Assembly (NCBI GenBank): GCA_021018995.1
Contig: CM037596.1
Coordinates: 68,489,367-68,553,366 of the forward strand
Direction of reading: 5' to 3'
Origin: Chloranthus sessilifolius
Lineage: Eukaryota; Streptophyta; Magnoliopsida; Chloranthales; Chloranthaceae
Length of the DNA stretch: 64,000 nt
Within the stretch, counting starts at the first letter, position 1. Each line of letters starts with the position of its first letter. The notes beneath the pieces are model-generated. The model searched no databases. It saw only the letters and a program-made list of their open reading frames with translations, and was not told the origin of the DNA. A program made the position numbers and the translations under genes. Below, in pieces: positions 1 to 9,823 of the stretch.

Positions 1-862
1 CAATACAAAGATCGCCCGCACAGTGACCTGGTGACGCCTCGATCACGCGCTACGATTAGAGCGCATAATACATTCACATGCAAACTCACATACGCGTAAA
101 CAACCCTTCAAACCTGCAATCGCACGCCTGAAAATAGGCGCACAATCATATTGAGCGACCTAAACCAGGCGTGCAAGGCCTGACTTTGGACAAAAATCTA
201 TACCTTCACATCTTTCTACCTTGCCTTCATCAAAACTCTCCTGTCCCATCGTGTAGCCTCACAGGCTATTCAGAGAGAAAGAAGGAGAGAGGGGCAGCCG
301 CTCACGCACATCCCACCATGATAAGATGCACACACATGCACACACATGATACCACCTTAATATCTAGTCCCATCGCAATAAATTAGTCATGCCCTCATGT
401 CCTATCGCGAAAAACCAAAAGCAAATCTCCCGAAAACACGGGCGCACCACCAAAAAACCTAAGCCAATCACTATGCAACCATAATGTGATTTTTTTTTAT
501 AACCCAAGATCTATCAAAGAAAGAAATAAGACATATCTATCATGCAAATATCCTACTAGCGTCCCATTGCTAACTATGCTCATCCAATGTCCTATCGCAA
601 ACATCACTACCCGAAAAGCTCAAACAACACCTGCCACGCCATATGAAAAATGGAGAAAGCTCGATAATGTCCCATCGCTAAAGCAAAGAGCCCTCTTCCC
701 GAATTACTCGCTACGTAATAGTCACCAGACACCATTGCCACAACAGAAATGCATGAAGATTCGGGACTCCTCCCATGTCCCCTCGCATTCGACCAATGCC
801 AAGTCCCATCACGACATCACTTCTCTAAGACATTACGTCCCACTAGGACTCACCAAGCTCTG
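1..862. repeat. Noncoding region with dispersed CCCATCGC-type motif
   Basis: No convincing gene is present. The motif GTCCCATCGC, or one- and two-base variants of it, recurs at about nine places (near 243, 368, 398, 560, 588, 667, 775, 802 and 838). It reappears at 4287 and 4316, on the other side of the LTR pair at 863-4245, so the LTR pair appears to have landed inside this repeat. The first 170 bases also hold words such as GCGCACAATC that resemble 6080-6400. The arrangement looks like the motif arrays inside the LTRs elsewhere in the window, so this may be part of a further LTR. That last step is inference. Confidence 0.5.
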
Positions 863-972
863 TTATTGAGGTATTTTAAGTGCTTGCTACTGACTTTATT
901 GGAAATGGTGATAAGAATTGGGTTAGTGAAAATCAAAGGTGGATTGAAGAGCAGCAAGCTTAAAAATACATA

Positions 973-1473
973 GTCCTGCAAGATACAGGGCCTGTTGTAG
1001 CAAGTTTTAATAAGAGTTTGTCCCACAGAGAAAGTTGATCTAAAGCTCCAACGGAGCTATCTTTAGTAGGCCCTCCAGATCTGGCTACAGATCTGACAAT
1101 CCTAAATGGAAGGGGATTTAAGATCACTATTATCTAAATCCTAAGGTAACCTAATGCCTAAACTACAGAAAGGGTTGAGAAGAATGATGGAGTGTGAGAA
1201 AATAAATATAAAAGGGTGAGAAGTATGCTATTAGGTACAGATCTGATGGGTCTTATAACTCAGTCTCAGATCTGCTACTATAGAAATCTTGTCCAATGGC
1301 TACATTATCACCAAAGAGGAGAAAAGATCCAACTCACCCTTGTGCCATGATCCAATCCCTTATGGCTATAACCTGTCCACTTAAATGGTCACAGACTATC
1401 CAATAGGGGAACCACAATCCAAAGATGGGTCAGAACAAGTTTATCATTGTAGGCACTACTTCATCCAGGCTAC
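973..1473 (+). repeat. Left arm of ~500-bp inverted repeat
   Basis: Read in reverse complement, this arm matches 3426-3930. Examples are TCCTGCAAGATACAGGG against CCCTGTGTCTTGCAGG, and CATCCAGGCTAC against GTAGCCTGGATG. The two arms lie about 1.95 kb apart and are diverged by scattered substitutions. Confidence 0.75.
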
Positions 1474-1639
1474 TATTAAGACCTGAAAAGTACCACTTTT
1501 CACCCCTTAACTTAACCTTTGATTAGACCCTTAGCCATCTAATAAGTTCTTGTTAGGTGTTTTATGTAGGTAATAATCAGCAGTGAAATAAGGCCAGGAA
1601 TCTTGCTAAGGAGCCTGTTTTGGCACTAGAAGTCCCTCA

Positions 1640-2345
1640 GAAGGATGGACCCTGAAATGAGCCTCGCGCAGCTGACCCAAGCTTTAGAGGATTCAGGAGA
1701 AATATGCCTCGCGCAGTCCGACTGAGCTTCCCAAGACTTTACAACAACTTCTCGCACAGTTGAGTAACTGAAGAGCTTCAGAAGCACAAACTTGCGCAAC
1801 TCTCGCGAAGCTCAAGAGTAGACCATATCGCGCAGTCCCGCGCAGTTCAAAGCAGACCTCTCTCAACCTCGCGCAGTTCACTCAGAATGGCTGAGGAGAG
1901 AGAGCTTCAGAAGACTCGTCGCGCAGTGGCCACGAGATGCAAATATCATAAGAGAACTCCTCGTGCAGTTCTTGCGCTATTCAAGAAGAAAGCATCCTCG
2001 CGAAGACCGAGCCATCCTCGTGAAGACCAAGGAACCTCGCGTAGTTCAGAACTCATTAAAGCCTCGCGAGGTAACTCGCGAAGTCCATTGAAGAGAAGTG
2101 ATCACGCAGTTCTCATGCTATTCAAATCCATCCTCGCGAAGATCAACCCAGCGAATGCACAACTACCTCGCGACTGCGTGAACTCCAACCCTGCGACATC
2201 TGAGGCTTTGATGTCTACTCAACCTCGCGAAGCCCAATCCAGTGAGAGCGCAATTCTATACTGCGCGACTGCCTGAAGAGCAAACCAAGGCAACCTCACG
2301 ACGGTTGAAGCTTCAATGTTAAACCATCCTCCCGAAAGGCAAGAG
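1640..2345. repeat. CTCGCG motif array inside LTR U3
   Basis: More than fifteen copies of CCTCGCGCAG, CCTCGCGAAG and close variants (for example TCGCGCAGTTC) are spaced 20-60 bases apart with unrelated sequence between them. The apparent ORFs here (1693-1881 minus, 1887-2276 plus) are by-products of the CG-rich motif and show no domain. Confidence 0.8.
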
Positions 2346-2571
2346 CTACCATGCGATAAGTCTGGGAAATAATAGCTACCTAGAGAAGCTCTGAACTCCA
2401 ACTTCCATCACTTCAGCAGAGGACTTTTTGGGAATTTCCAACGATTAGGGCACGCACTCCCATGCTTAAATCTCTGTGCACGCGCCCCGAGGCATCCAAG
2501 GATCACTATTAGGCCATGTGGCGTCATGAAAATTAGGGTTTCCTGACCCTAATGTGCCGCCACACCACTGC

Positions 2572-2579
2572 TATATAAA
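2572..2579 (+). promoter_or_regulatory. TATA box of plus-strand LTR
   Basis: TATATAAA follows the motif array and precedes a pyrimidine-rich transcribed-looking segment (2640-2730). It is the likely U3/R promoter core of this LTR. Confidence 0.55.
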
Positions 2580-2932
2580 CCCATACTTAGCTTAGGTTTA
2601 GACATCTTGGAATATCTCAGAACAGATCTGGGAACACATCCCATCTCTTGGAGATTTGATCTGAGATCATTTTTTCTTTTCTTTTATAGCTGTAAGTAGT
2701 TTTTCTTTTTTTTTCCCTCTCTCCATAGTCCAGCACTTGCTGGCTATGTCTTTGTATGCATTTTGAGCTAGTTTAATGGCAGTTTGTAATAGGATTTTTA
2801 CATTATGGGATTTGTGTTTGATTGTGAGATGCTCTGTGCAAGGCTGCTACCATGTGATCCGCCATTGCTTTGGCTGTGATTCAAAGCAATGGAGGACTGA
2901 TTCTAAGGGTCACTCAAATCCAAGTGACCTGT

Positions 2933-3760
2933 GTGTCTAGGCTATCATGGTCCTATATAGCCTTAGCCCCACCACAGGACCCACTAGATCTGAAATCCCT
3001 ATGGGAGCTTGAGCTGGTAGCCTTGTGACCAGGGTGGTGGCAGCTCCGTGAGGAGGATAGCCTCTGGGATAGTCTGTGACCATTCAAGTGGACAGGTCAT
3101 AGCCTTAGGGTGATTCTAATCCACCGATCTAAGATGAATCTTTCTTCTCTGCATGAGCTTGTATTAGCCTGGTGGGAGATTGTACAGAGGCAGACTCCCC
3201 TATATTTGTATAGATCCACTATCAGATGTTAGATCTGATCTGGTTATAGAGATTGTAGGCTTGTGACTGGACCATTGTAGCCTCACTCAAGCAATGGACA
3301 GCTAGATCGAAGGTTGTACTCAATCTCTTGCTGGTTTTGTGTGTCTGGGCTATCATGGTCCTATACAGCCTTAGCCCCACACATAGAGCTTTAGAGGTTG
3401 AGGTTCCCTATGGATTCTTGAGCTAGTAGCCTGGATGAAATAGTGCCTACAATGATTAACTTGTTTTGACCCATCTCTGGATTGTGGTTCCCCTATGGGA
3501 TAGTCTGTGACCATTTGAGTGGACAGGTTATAACCTTAAGGGATTGGATCAAGGTACAGAGATGGGTTGAATCCTTTCTCCTCAGTGGTGATAACATAAC
3601 CATTGGACGGGATTTTTATAACATCATATCTGAATCTGAGTTACAAAACTCCTCTGATCTAGGCTCAATAACATACTTCTCACCCTTTTATATTTATTTT
3701 CCACACTCCATCCGTCCTCTCAACCCTTTCTATAGTTTAGACATTAGGCTACCTTAGGAT
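2933..3760 (+). repeat. ~410-430 bp internal LTR duplication (two copies)
   Basis: GTGTCTAGGCTATCATGG at 2933 recurs as GTGTCTGGGCTATCATGG at 3341. GATAGTCTGTGACCATT at 3068 recurs at 3499. The offsets of about 408 and 431 bases indicate an old tandem duplication with indels. Confidence 0.7.
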
Positions 3761-3930
3761 CTGTAAACTAAGTGACCTTAAACTCCCTTCCCTTAAGGAC
3801 TGCCAGATCTTTAGACAGATCTGGAGGGACTACTAGAGATGGCTCCCTTGGAGCTGTAGATCATCTTTCCCTGTGGGACAAACTCTTACTTATCAAAACT
3901 TGTCACAATGGACCCTGTGTCTTGCAGGTC
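3426..3930 (-). repeat. Right arm of ~500-bp inverted repeat
   Basis: This is the partner of the arm at 973-1473. An RNA crossing the whole region would fold into a long, imperfect hairpin. Confidence 0.75.
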
Positions 3931-4245
3931 TAGGACTTCTCAGTTGTGCTGATTTCATCCCCTATTTTATTTTGATTCTAAATTTCTTTTACCACAAACA
4001 AATAAAGAAACCACTTGTTTATGCTTTGCTGTGGCTATGCTGCAGCCAATTCTCTATCTGGGTTCAACCTCCTTTCTTCTGAGGAACTTCTGGGGCAACA
4101 GTAGGCTTCTTGGCATGGTTAGGGCCTTATTTACAGCTGCTGCTTATTACCTACAGGATAGACTTAAAACACATTTATTAAGTGATTAAGGGTCTAATAG
4201 AGATTAAGTTAAGGGATGAAAGGTGGTACTTTTCAGGTCTTAACA

Positions 4246-4970
4246 TCTGCCACAGCGGACACAAGAAAAAAAGAAGAATTACCAAGTCCCATCGCAGCAT
4301 CACCCCGACACCACCATGTCCCATCACAAACCCAGCAAGTAAGTATCACCACTTCAGGTAAGTATCACCCTCTCTTTTACTCGATATTGCTTCTGATATA
4401 TATAGTTAGCTATGATTAAATCAAAATATTTTCAAAACTCATCTTTCTCGACTCACGAATCACTGTAGTCCTCCCATAAGAGACAATCATCAGTATTTGT
4501 CGAGAAAGTTAGATGGAGTATCCGGTATGCCAAGTGTCATCTTAACAACCTCATAAACTGTCGGGTCCACAAATCTCGTACCGGTGGATCTGCTCAGCGA
4601 CGTCTCGGAAGCCACGTTTTTTACCGTTTTACCACGGAATTGATCTTAAGTAAACTTTCAAAAAATAAAATCTCTTACTTCCAAAACCAAAAATCTTTTA
4701 CTCCCAAAGTAATAAAAAATAGAAAGAAACTAAAGAAGAAAATAAACAAAGAGGCTCACCTACCAAATTTCACTTCAATTACAAACGCCTATTGGAAAAG
4801 GAACGCCTAACGCTCATTGGTGTGAGTAATGATGCGCTCGGTCTGGCATGACTTGCGAAATCCTTCGACATTATTTTGCTTTGTATTATTATCGATCCCT
4901 AGACCTATTTATGGATATTTGTATGATGCCCCTTGGTACCTTGACTACGCCATACCCCTCTATTTAACAG
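4246..4970. other. Noncoding, unassigned
   Basis: Resumes the CCCATCGC-type sequence (4287, 4316), then runs through AT-rich DNA with no ORF of interest. No homology to other parts of the window was noticed apart from the motif. Confidence 0.4.
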
Positions 4971-5180
4971 CCCCTTGCAGCAGGTCATGGAATGCAGCGG
5001 GATGCCCCTTGCACCCACGGATTAGGATATGGTGATTCTCCTTTTCGTTTGACTGTCACTTGCAACAGGTCGCACCATGCAACAGGATGCCCCTTGCACC
5101 TGCAGAATAGGATACACTGGCTTCCCCCGTCGACTGTCTATGACAGCAGGACATGATATGTGACGGGATTGCCCCTGGGC
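4971..5180. repeat. Degenerate ~85-bp tandem repeat (2.5 units)
   Basis: TTGCAGCAGGTC...GGGATGCCCCTTGCACC is followed by TTGCAACAGGTC...AGGATGCCCCTTGCACC, and then by a more diverged third unit ending GGGATTGCCCCTGGGCATCC. Units 1 and 2 end with CGTTTGACTGT and CCGTCGACTGT. Confidence 0.65.
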
Positions 5181-5470
5181 ATCCACTACATGGAACACGC
5201 CTTTCGACAGCTACCACTGGGCCCTCGAATGCTCTATTTTATCTTGCGGTGATAGATAAGAAGCCAAGCATGTCATGTCAGCATCCTCAGTGCACATTTG
5301 TAATTTCTCAAGAGAAATGAGAAGACACCTCAAATGAGCGGTGTCTACTTCTTCGACGTGTTCTTACTTCGCAAGAGCACGCCGAAGAGGGGCATCTATA
5401 GACACTCCCATTTTGCCCTCTTGGAATATACAAATTTGTTCGGTCAACCTTTGACTTCATAACCCTAATT

Positions 5471-5965
5471 GGGACCATATACTGAAATAATAGTATATGT
5501 CTGGACACAGGCTGAAACAATAGCTCTGTGGCTCAGACTCCGTGACCCTAAATTGGGAACCCTGCACTGAAATAATAGTACATGGCTGAACATAAGGTGA
5601 AACAATAGCTCTGTGGCTCAGATCCTAAAGTAGGGAGACTATATACTGAAATAATAGTATGTAGTCAGAATGCAAACTAAAATAATAGTCTCACATTTCA
5701 GAACCCTTTACCCTAATGTGGGACCATATACTAAAACAATAGTATATGGCTGGACACTGGCTGAAACAATAGCTCTATGGCTCAGGCCCCATAACCCTAA
5801 CGTAGGGACCATGCACTGATACAATAGTACATGGCTAAACACAGCCTAAAACAATAGCTCTGTGGCTCAGATCCCAATGAAGGGAAACTATATACTAAAA
5901 TAATAGTATATAGTCGAAATGTAGGATGAAATAATAGTCTGGCATTTCAGACCTGACCCGGACCC
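5471..5965. repeat. Array of twelve hairpins with a constant 8-nt loop
   Basis: Two ~249-bp super-units start at 5471 and 5720 with GGGACCATATACT. Each holds six imperfect inverted repeats of the form stem-CT-GAAATAAT-AG-stem'. Examples are CATATACT/AGTATATG, CCATGCACT/AGTACATGG, ACTATATACT/AGTATATAGT and CACAGCCT/AGCTCTGTG. The loop is always close to GAAATAAT or GAAACAAT, while the stems differ from unit to unit and still pair. No ORF or known element explains this. Confidence 0.8.
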
Positions 5966-7169
5966 GGATAGCCCCGAATTACATGCCTACAACTACGCAC
6001 ATAATTCAATTGCATGAAAAACCACACACATGCAATCAGTCCCCTCTCAGACCAGACTTCCTTTCCCAAACGGCCTCGAGACACGATTACGTGCACCACA
6101 TGGCATGCACGATTGGATTGAGTGCCCCACCATCAGCGCGCAATCGGCCTAGCCCGACCTAGTCTCATAGTCCTTGACCCCCAAGCTTCCTCGATTAAAC
6201 GCTTCAAAAGATGCGCTTAATCGGATTGCACACCCCATAATTGGCGTGTAATTAGTCCTAACATTGTTAGTACTAGGAAACTCGTTGAGCAAGTCAGTCG
6301 ATCGCTCACTGAGTCGGTGACTGACCCAAAGCGATTAAGCACCGGGAGACTGGCGCGCAATCCAGTTAAAAGTCTGAAGCAGGGCGTTTAATTAGAGAAA
6401 TACCTATAAAAGATTTTTTTCTAATTCGCCCCAAGAGAGGCTGGCAATTTTGAAAGAATGGATTTTTGGGATTCCAAAATCAGAGAACCTCGAGAACGAA
6501 CACATAGAGGAATATAGCCATGATTTCGAGATTTAGGCTTCGAATCTTCGAGATTTCTCTCCGCAGCCCCGGCCCTAGGTAAAAATCCAACCTTTAGCCT
6601 CGACCCCTTAGTTTAATTTTAGTTCTTAGACCTAGGACTTCTCTTAGTTTTAATTATTAATATTGAATTTTTAGTTTTAGACCGTAGCACCCTTTTTTTT
6701 TAGTCCGTAATTTTTAATATCTAGTTCTAGTTCTCCGTTTCTAGAACCAGTCCTTAATCTTACGGTCTAATTCACCGACCCTAGACTCAACTCCATTCTA
6801 AAATATTAATCTCCAGTCCTATCATTAATCTCTGGTTCTAGTTCTTAGTTTCTAGAAGCAGTCCTTAATCATACGGCCTGATTTTCTGATTTTGGACCCA
6901 AATTCAGTCCTTAAAATTTTAAATTTTAATTTTAATTTCTTAGTTTAATATTTCTGAAACCCCAAATATTAGTTTAGTTTTCTAAAATCCTAGTTTCATA
7001 ATTTAATTCACAATTACAATCCTGAAATTGACCCTAAAAATCCAAAAATACTATTTTATAATCCAAAATTCAACTTGCTTTAATATCAGCCACCCGATTT
7101 GCCCAAGGGAGCTTACGGAGGGTACTCGGGAATGAGGCCAATCCTCTTTAGCATAGCGGACCAAAAACC
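5966..7169 (+). other. LTR-like noncoding segment with TATA and internal duplication
   Basis: Positions 6080-6400 carry repeated CG-containing words (GCGCGCAATC, GCGATTAAGC, GCGTGTAATTAG). These lead into a TATA box and a transcribed-looking leader. A ~112-bp tandem duplication lies at 6725-6950: TTCTAGTTCTCCGTTTCTAG at 6725 against TTCTAGTTCTTAGTTTCTAG at 6837. The organisation resembles an LTR, but boundaries and lineage could not be established. Confidence 0.4.
6403..6411 (+). promoter_or_regulatory. TATA box in LTR-like segment
   Basis: CTATAAAAG directly follows the GCG-rich motif region and precedes a purine-rich leader. Confidence 0.45.
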
Positions 7170-7490
7170 CTTTTTTTTTAGGATTATTTTATTGCTTTAA
7201 TTAGAATTAGAAAATTAAGTCCATAATTTTCTTAGATTTTTAGTATAAGTAATTTACATGCTTTATTTTGATTAGATCCTTAGAATAATTGCTCTGATTC
7301 TAATTCTAATAAAATTAATTTCTTTATTTTAATTAGATTTGGAGTATAGTTAGTTTATTTGTTTTAATTAGATTTTTAATAAAAATTAGTTTATTTATTT
7401 TAATTAGACTTTAATAAAATTAATTCATTGCTTAAATTAGAGTTCTAGTAAAATTAGTTCTCCATTTCAATTAGAATTGCAGTAGGACTA
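7170..7490. repeat. AT-rich degenerate tandem repeat (TTTTAATTAGATTT units)
   Basis: About six units of 44-50 bases share TTTTAATTAGA followed by TTAGTAAAATTAGTT-like words. The array ends exactly where Athila copy 1 is truncated. Confidence 0.6.
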
Positions 7491-8401
7491 GTATACTTGG
7501 CCTTGATTAACCGCCTATAAAATCCAGCATGGCCCAAGAATGACTTGACTTGTTTAACAGTTTTGGGAGGGGGCAAATGAGCAATTAAGTCGATCTTAGC
7601 CTGATCAACCTCTATTCCTCTATGGGAGACAACATCTCCTAGGACAGTGCCTTGAGTCACCATGAAGTGACTCTTTTCCCAACTCAGAACTAGGTTGGTC
7701 TCCTCACACCTTTGCAGCACAGAGCTGAGATGGTGCAGGCATTGGCTAAAATCAACCCCATAAATGGAGAAATCATCCATAAAGATCTCCAAAAACTTGT
7801 CAATTATGTCAGAGAAGATAGCATACATGCATCTTTGGAAAGTTGCAGGTGCATTACACAACCCAAATGGCATCCTTCTATATGCAAAGGTTCCAAATGG
7901 GCAAGTGAATATGATTTATTCTTGGTCCTGGGGGTAGACAGGGATCTGATTGTACCCTGAATATCCATCAAGAAAATAGTAATAGCCCTTTCCTGCCAAC
8001 TTGTCCAAGATCTGATCTATGAAGGACAATGGGAAGTGATCCTTGCTGGTTTTTTCATTTAGATTTCGATAATCTATGCATACCCTCCAATCAGTGGTCT
8101 ATCTGGTTGGAATCAGCTCACTTGAGTTTGCTTCCATTACTATGATCCCAGATTTCTTGGGTACTACCTGGGTAGGTGCCACCCATTGAGAATCCAAGAT
8201 AGGGTAAATTATCCCAACATCGAGGAGTTTGACTACCTCCTTCATCACAACTTCTTGCATGTGTGGGTTGAGTTTCCTTTGCATCTCTCTAGAAGATTTA
8301 AAGCCTTCCTCAAGATGAATTTTATGTATGCACACAGCATGATTGATCTCCCCTAAGTCTACAATGGTCCATCCTATTGCCCTCTTATGCCTTTTTAGCA
8401 C
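7491..8401 (-). pseudogene. Athila copy 1 reverse transcriptase (truncated)
   Basis: The RT copies element RNA into DNA in the cytoplasmic particle. The N-terminal half (8401-8099) shows the Athila-type stretches KRHKRAIGWTI, CIHKIHLEEG and IIYPILDSQWV with QVVPKKSG. The palm (7873-7510) shows MPFGLCNAPATFQ, the catalytic box FMDDF in place of YxDD, and LGHAGFYRR. In-frame stops separate the two parts, including one beside the LIPTR segment at 8099. After FYRRLIK the homology ends near 7500, so the thumb end, RNase H and integrase are lost. The same frame is used as in gag and protease upstream. Nonfunctional; the assignment is secure. Confidence 0.88.
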
Positions 8402-8503
8402 ACAAAGTAGTTATTTTTCTTGCTCAAGGGTGAGGGAAGAAGAGGTTGTCACAGGAAGTTTGTTGTTGTCTCCTAAAAAGGCATATTTCAAAGACTTTGG
8501 GAG

Positions 8504-8857
8504 CTACTTTAACTCCACATCTGGGGGACTGATGAGGGAGGGCAATAGGGGTGTCTTAGAGGGGGGTGGGAGAGGCAACAAAGCAGGCCTCCATGGATGA
8601 TGCTTTGCTAGTTCTGCTTCAGAAGATACCAGTTTCACATGCTCAATCTCAGAGGTGGGAGCCTTTTCTACCTCTGCTTCCTTCCATTCTTCAGCAAAAT
8701 CATTAAACCATTCCTTACCATGCAGTAGCATATTTAAATTTTCTTGTACAAACACATCAATCACATCAAGGAAAAAATAGTCCTCATCAAGATGAGGTTG
8801 ATTGGCTGCGTTGTACACATTCAATTTGACCTTCATATTACCGAAGGATACTTCCAT
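8504..8857 (-). pseudogene. Athila copy 1 PR-RT linker region
   Basis: In frame between protease and RT. It contains FGNMKVKLNVYNAANQPHL, an acidic segment, then PLPPPSKTPLLPSLISPP. The same order occurs in copy 2 (EVSFENMKVKLNVYNAANQP and LPSPSKAPLLPSLISPPD at 19866-20522). Shared between copies, so it is a genuine part of the polyprotein. It has no recognised catalytic motif. Confidence 0.75.
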
Positions 8858-8872
8858 GACTCTGGACCTATA

Positions 8873-9592
8873 TTAATTACAAGCATTAGCTGTGGCCAAA
8901 AAGGGCCTTTCTAATATTACAGGTATGGAAGTGACACTCCTACTTGGCTCCATATCCAGTACCAAAAAGTCAGCAGGGTAAAAAAACTTGTCAACCCCCA
9001 CCAAAACATCTTCAATTATCCCCACAGGCTTCCTTTCAGATCTGTCAGCCAACTGTAAGACCACATGTGTGAGCTTTAATTCTCCTAAGCCCGGCTTCTC
9101 ATATAGTGAATATGGAAGCAAATTTACATTAGCTCCCAGATCTAATAAGGATTTGTCAATGGTGTGATCCCCAATGATGCAGGGGATAGTGGGGAGTCCC
9201 AAGTCTTGGAGTTTGGGGGGAGTTGCAATAGACAGGACTTGCTTTACTTTTTCTGCTGCGAAGACCTTCTTGGATAAGTGTATCATAGATTGTCTTTTAT
9301 GGGTGCACAAGTCTTTCAAAAACTTGGCATAGGCTGGGACTTGTTTAATTGCATCAAGTAAAGGCAAATTGATCTTTAATTGCTTGAAAGTCTTCATCAT
9401 TTCCTCGATTTTACCTTGCTCCTTATCGAAAGGGGAAGGTGCTTGCAGTGCCTTAGGAAATGGCAAATGTGGGATTGCTCCCTCATTTGCAGCCTTAGCC
9501 AATGGGGCATCATTCTTTTTTATTTTTTTCTTTTCTTGAGGATCTTCATTATCCTCTTTATTCACCGTTGGATGTTCCTTCAGGTCCACCAC
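8873..9592 (-). pseudogene. Athila copy 1 gag C-terminus and aspartic protease
   Basis: The first ~90 residues are charged and lysine-rich, followed by ILPLLDAIKQVPAYAKFLKD-like sequence that precedes the protease in Athila polyproteins. The protease core shows IPCIIGDHTIDKSLLDLGA, with the DLGA box found in Athila in place of D[ST]GA. It then runs LLPYSLYE, a conserved hydrophobic strand, VDKFFYPADFLVLDME and a terminal RPFLATANA. It would cleave the polyprotein. Stops lie on both sides (just above 9592 and at 8873-8875), in one continuous frame with gag and RT. Confidence 0.85.
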
Positions 9593-9823
9593 TGGTGACC
9601 CTTATTGTGTTCTTGCAGAAATCACTTCTTTTTCTTCCTCCAAACTCCTCACAGGCTCATAGCCCACGTGGTTGTCCACTAGCCTACCACTCCTCAATGT
9701 TGTAATAGATTTGGCTTCCTCATAGATGGAGGAAACTTCATCCACTACAAACTTTCTTCGTGGGTTATCCTATAGTTGGTTGGGCAGCCTTCCTCCCTCT
9801 CTCCTAGTCAAGGCATCAGACAG

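Larger units (their letters stand above)
1474..4059 (+). mobile_element. Plus-strand Athila-type LTR (solo or nested)
   Basis: This begins TATTAAGACCTG, a degenerate copy of the TGTTAAGACCTG start seen in reverse at 4245. A TATA box lies at 2572-2579. Upstream is a U3 full of CTCGCG motifs, and downstream is an R/U5-like part whose last 500 bases (3426-3930) are the inverted copy of 973-1473. No gag or pol accompanies it, so it is a solo LTR or a relic of a rearrangement. The right boundary is approximate. Confidence 0.5.
863..4245 (-). mobile_element. Rearranged Athila-type LTR interrupted by an inverted LTR
   Basis: The right end (about 4060-4245), read on the minus strand, starts TGTTAAGACCTG and matches the plus-strand LTR start at 1474. 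The left part (about 973-1473) matches, in the same orientation, the LTR of Athila copy 1 around 11584-12140, including the shared words GGGCCTGTTGTAGCAAG and TCTGTCCACTT. The outer pieces therefore look like a single minus-strand LTR split by a plus-strand LTR at 1474-4059. The left limit near 863 is a guess from a TGTT start. No clean target duplication was seen. The same CCCATCGC-type DNA lies on both sides. Confidence 0.5.

Noticed and set aside
1693..2276. Opposed ORFs of 62 and 129 codons in the CTCGCG region
   Set aside because: Composition is dictated by the CG-rich motif array; no domain, and the region is an LTR with a TATA box downstream.
4971..5965. CRISPR-like array
   Set aside because: Eukaryotic context, no constant-length repeats with unique spacers, and the repeated units are hairpins with variable stems.
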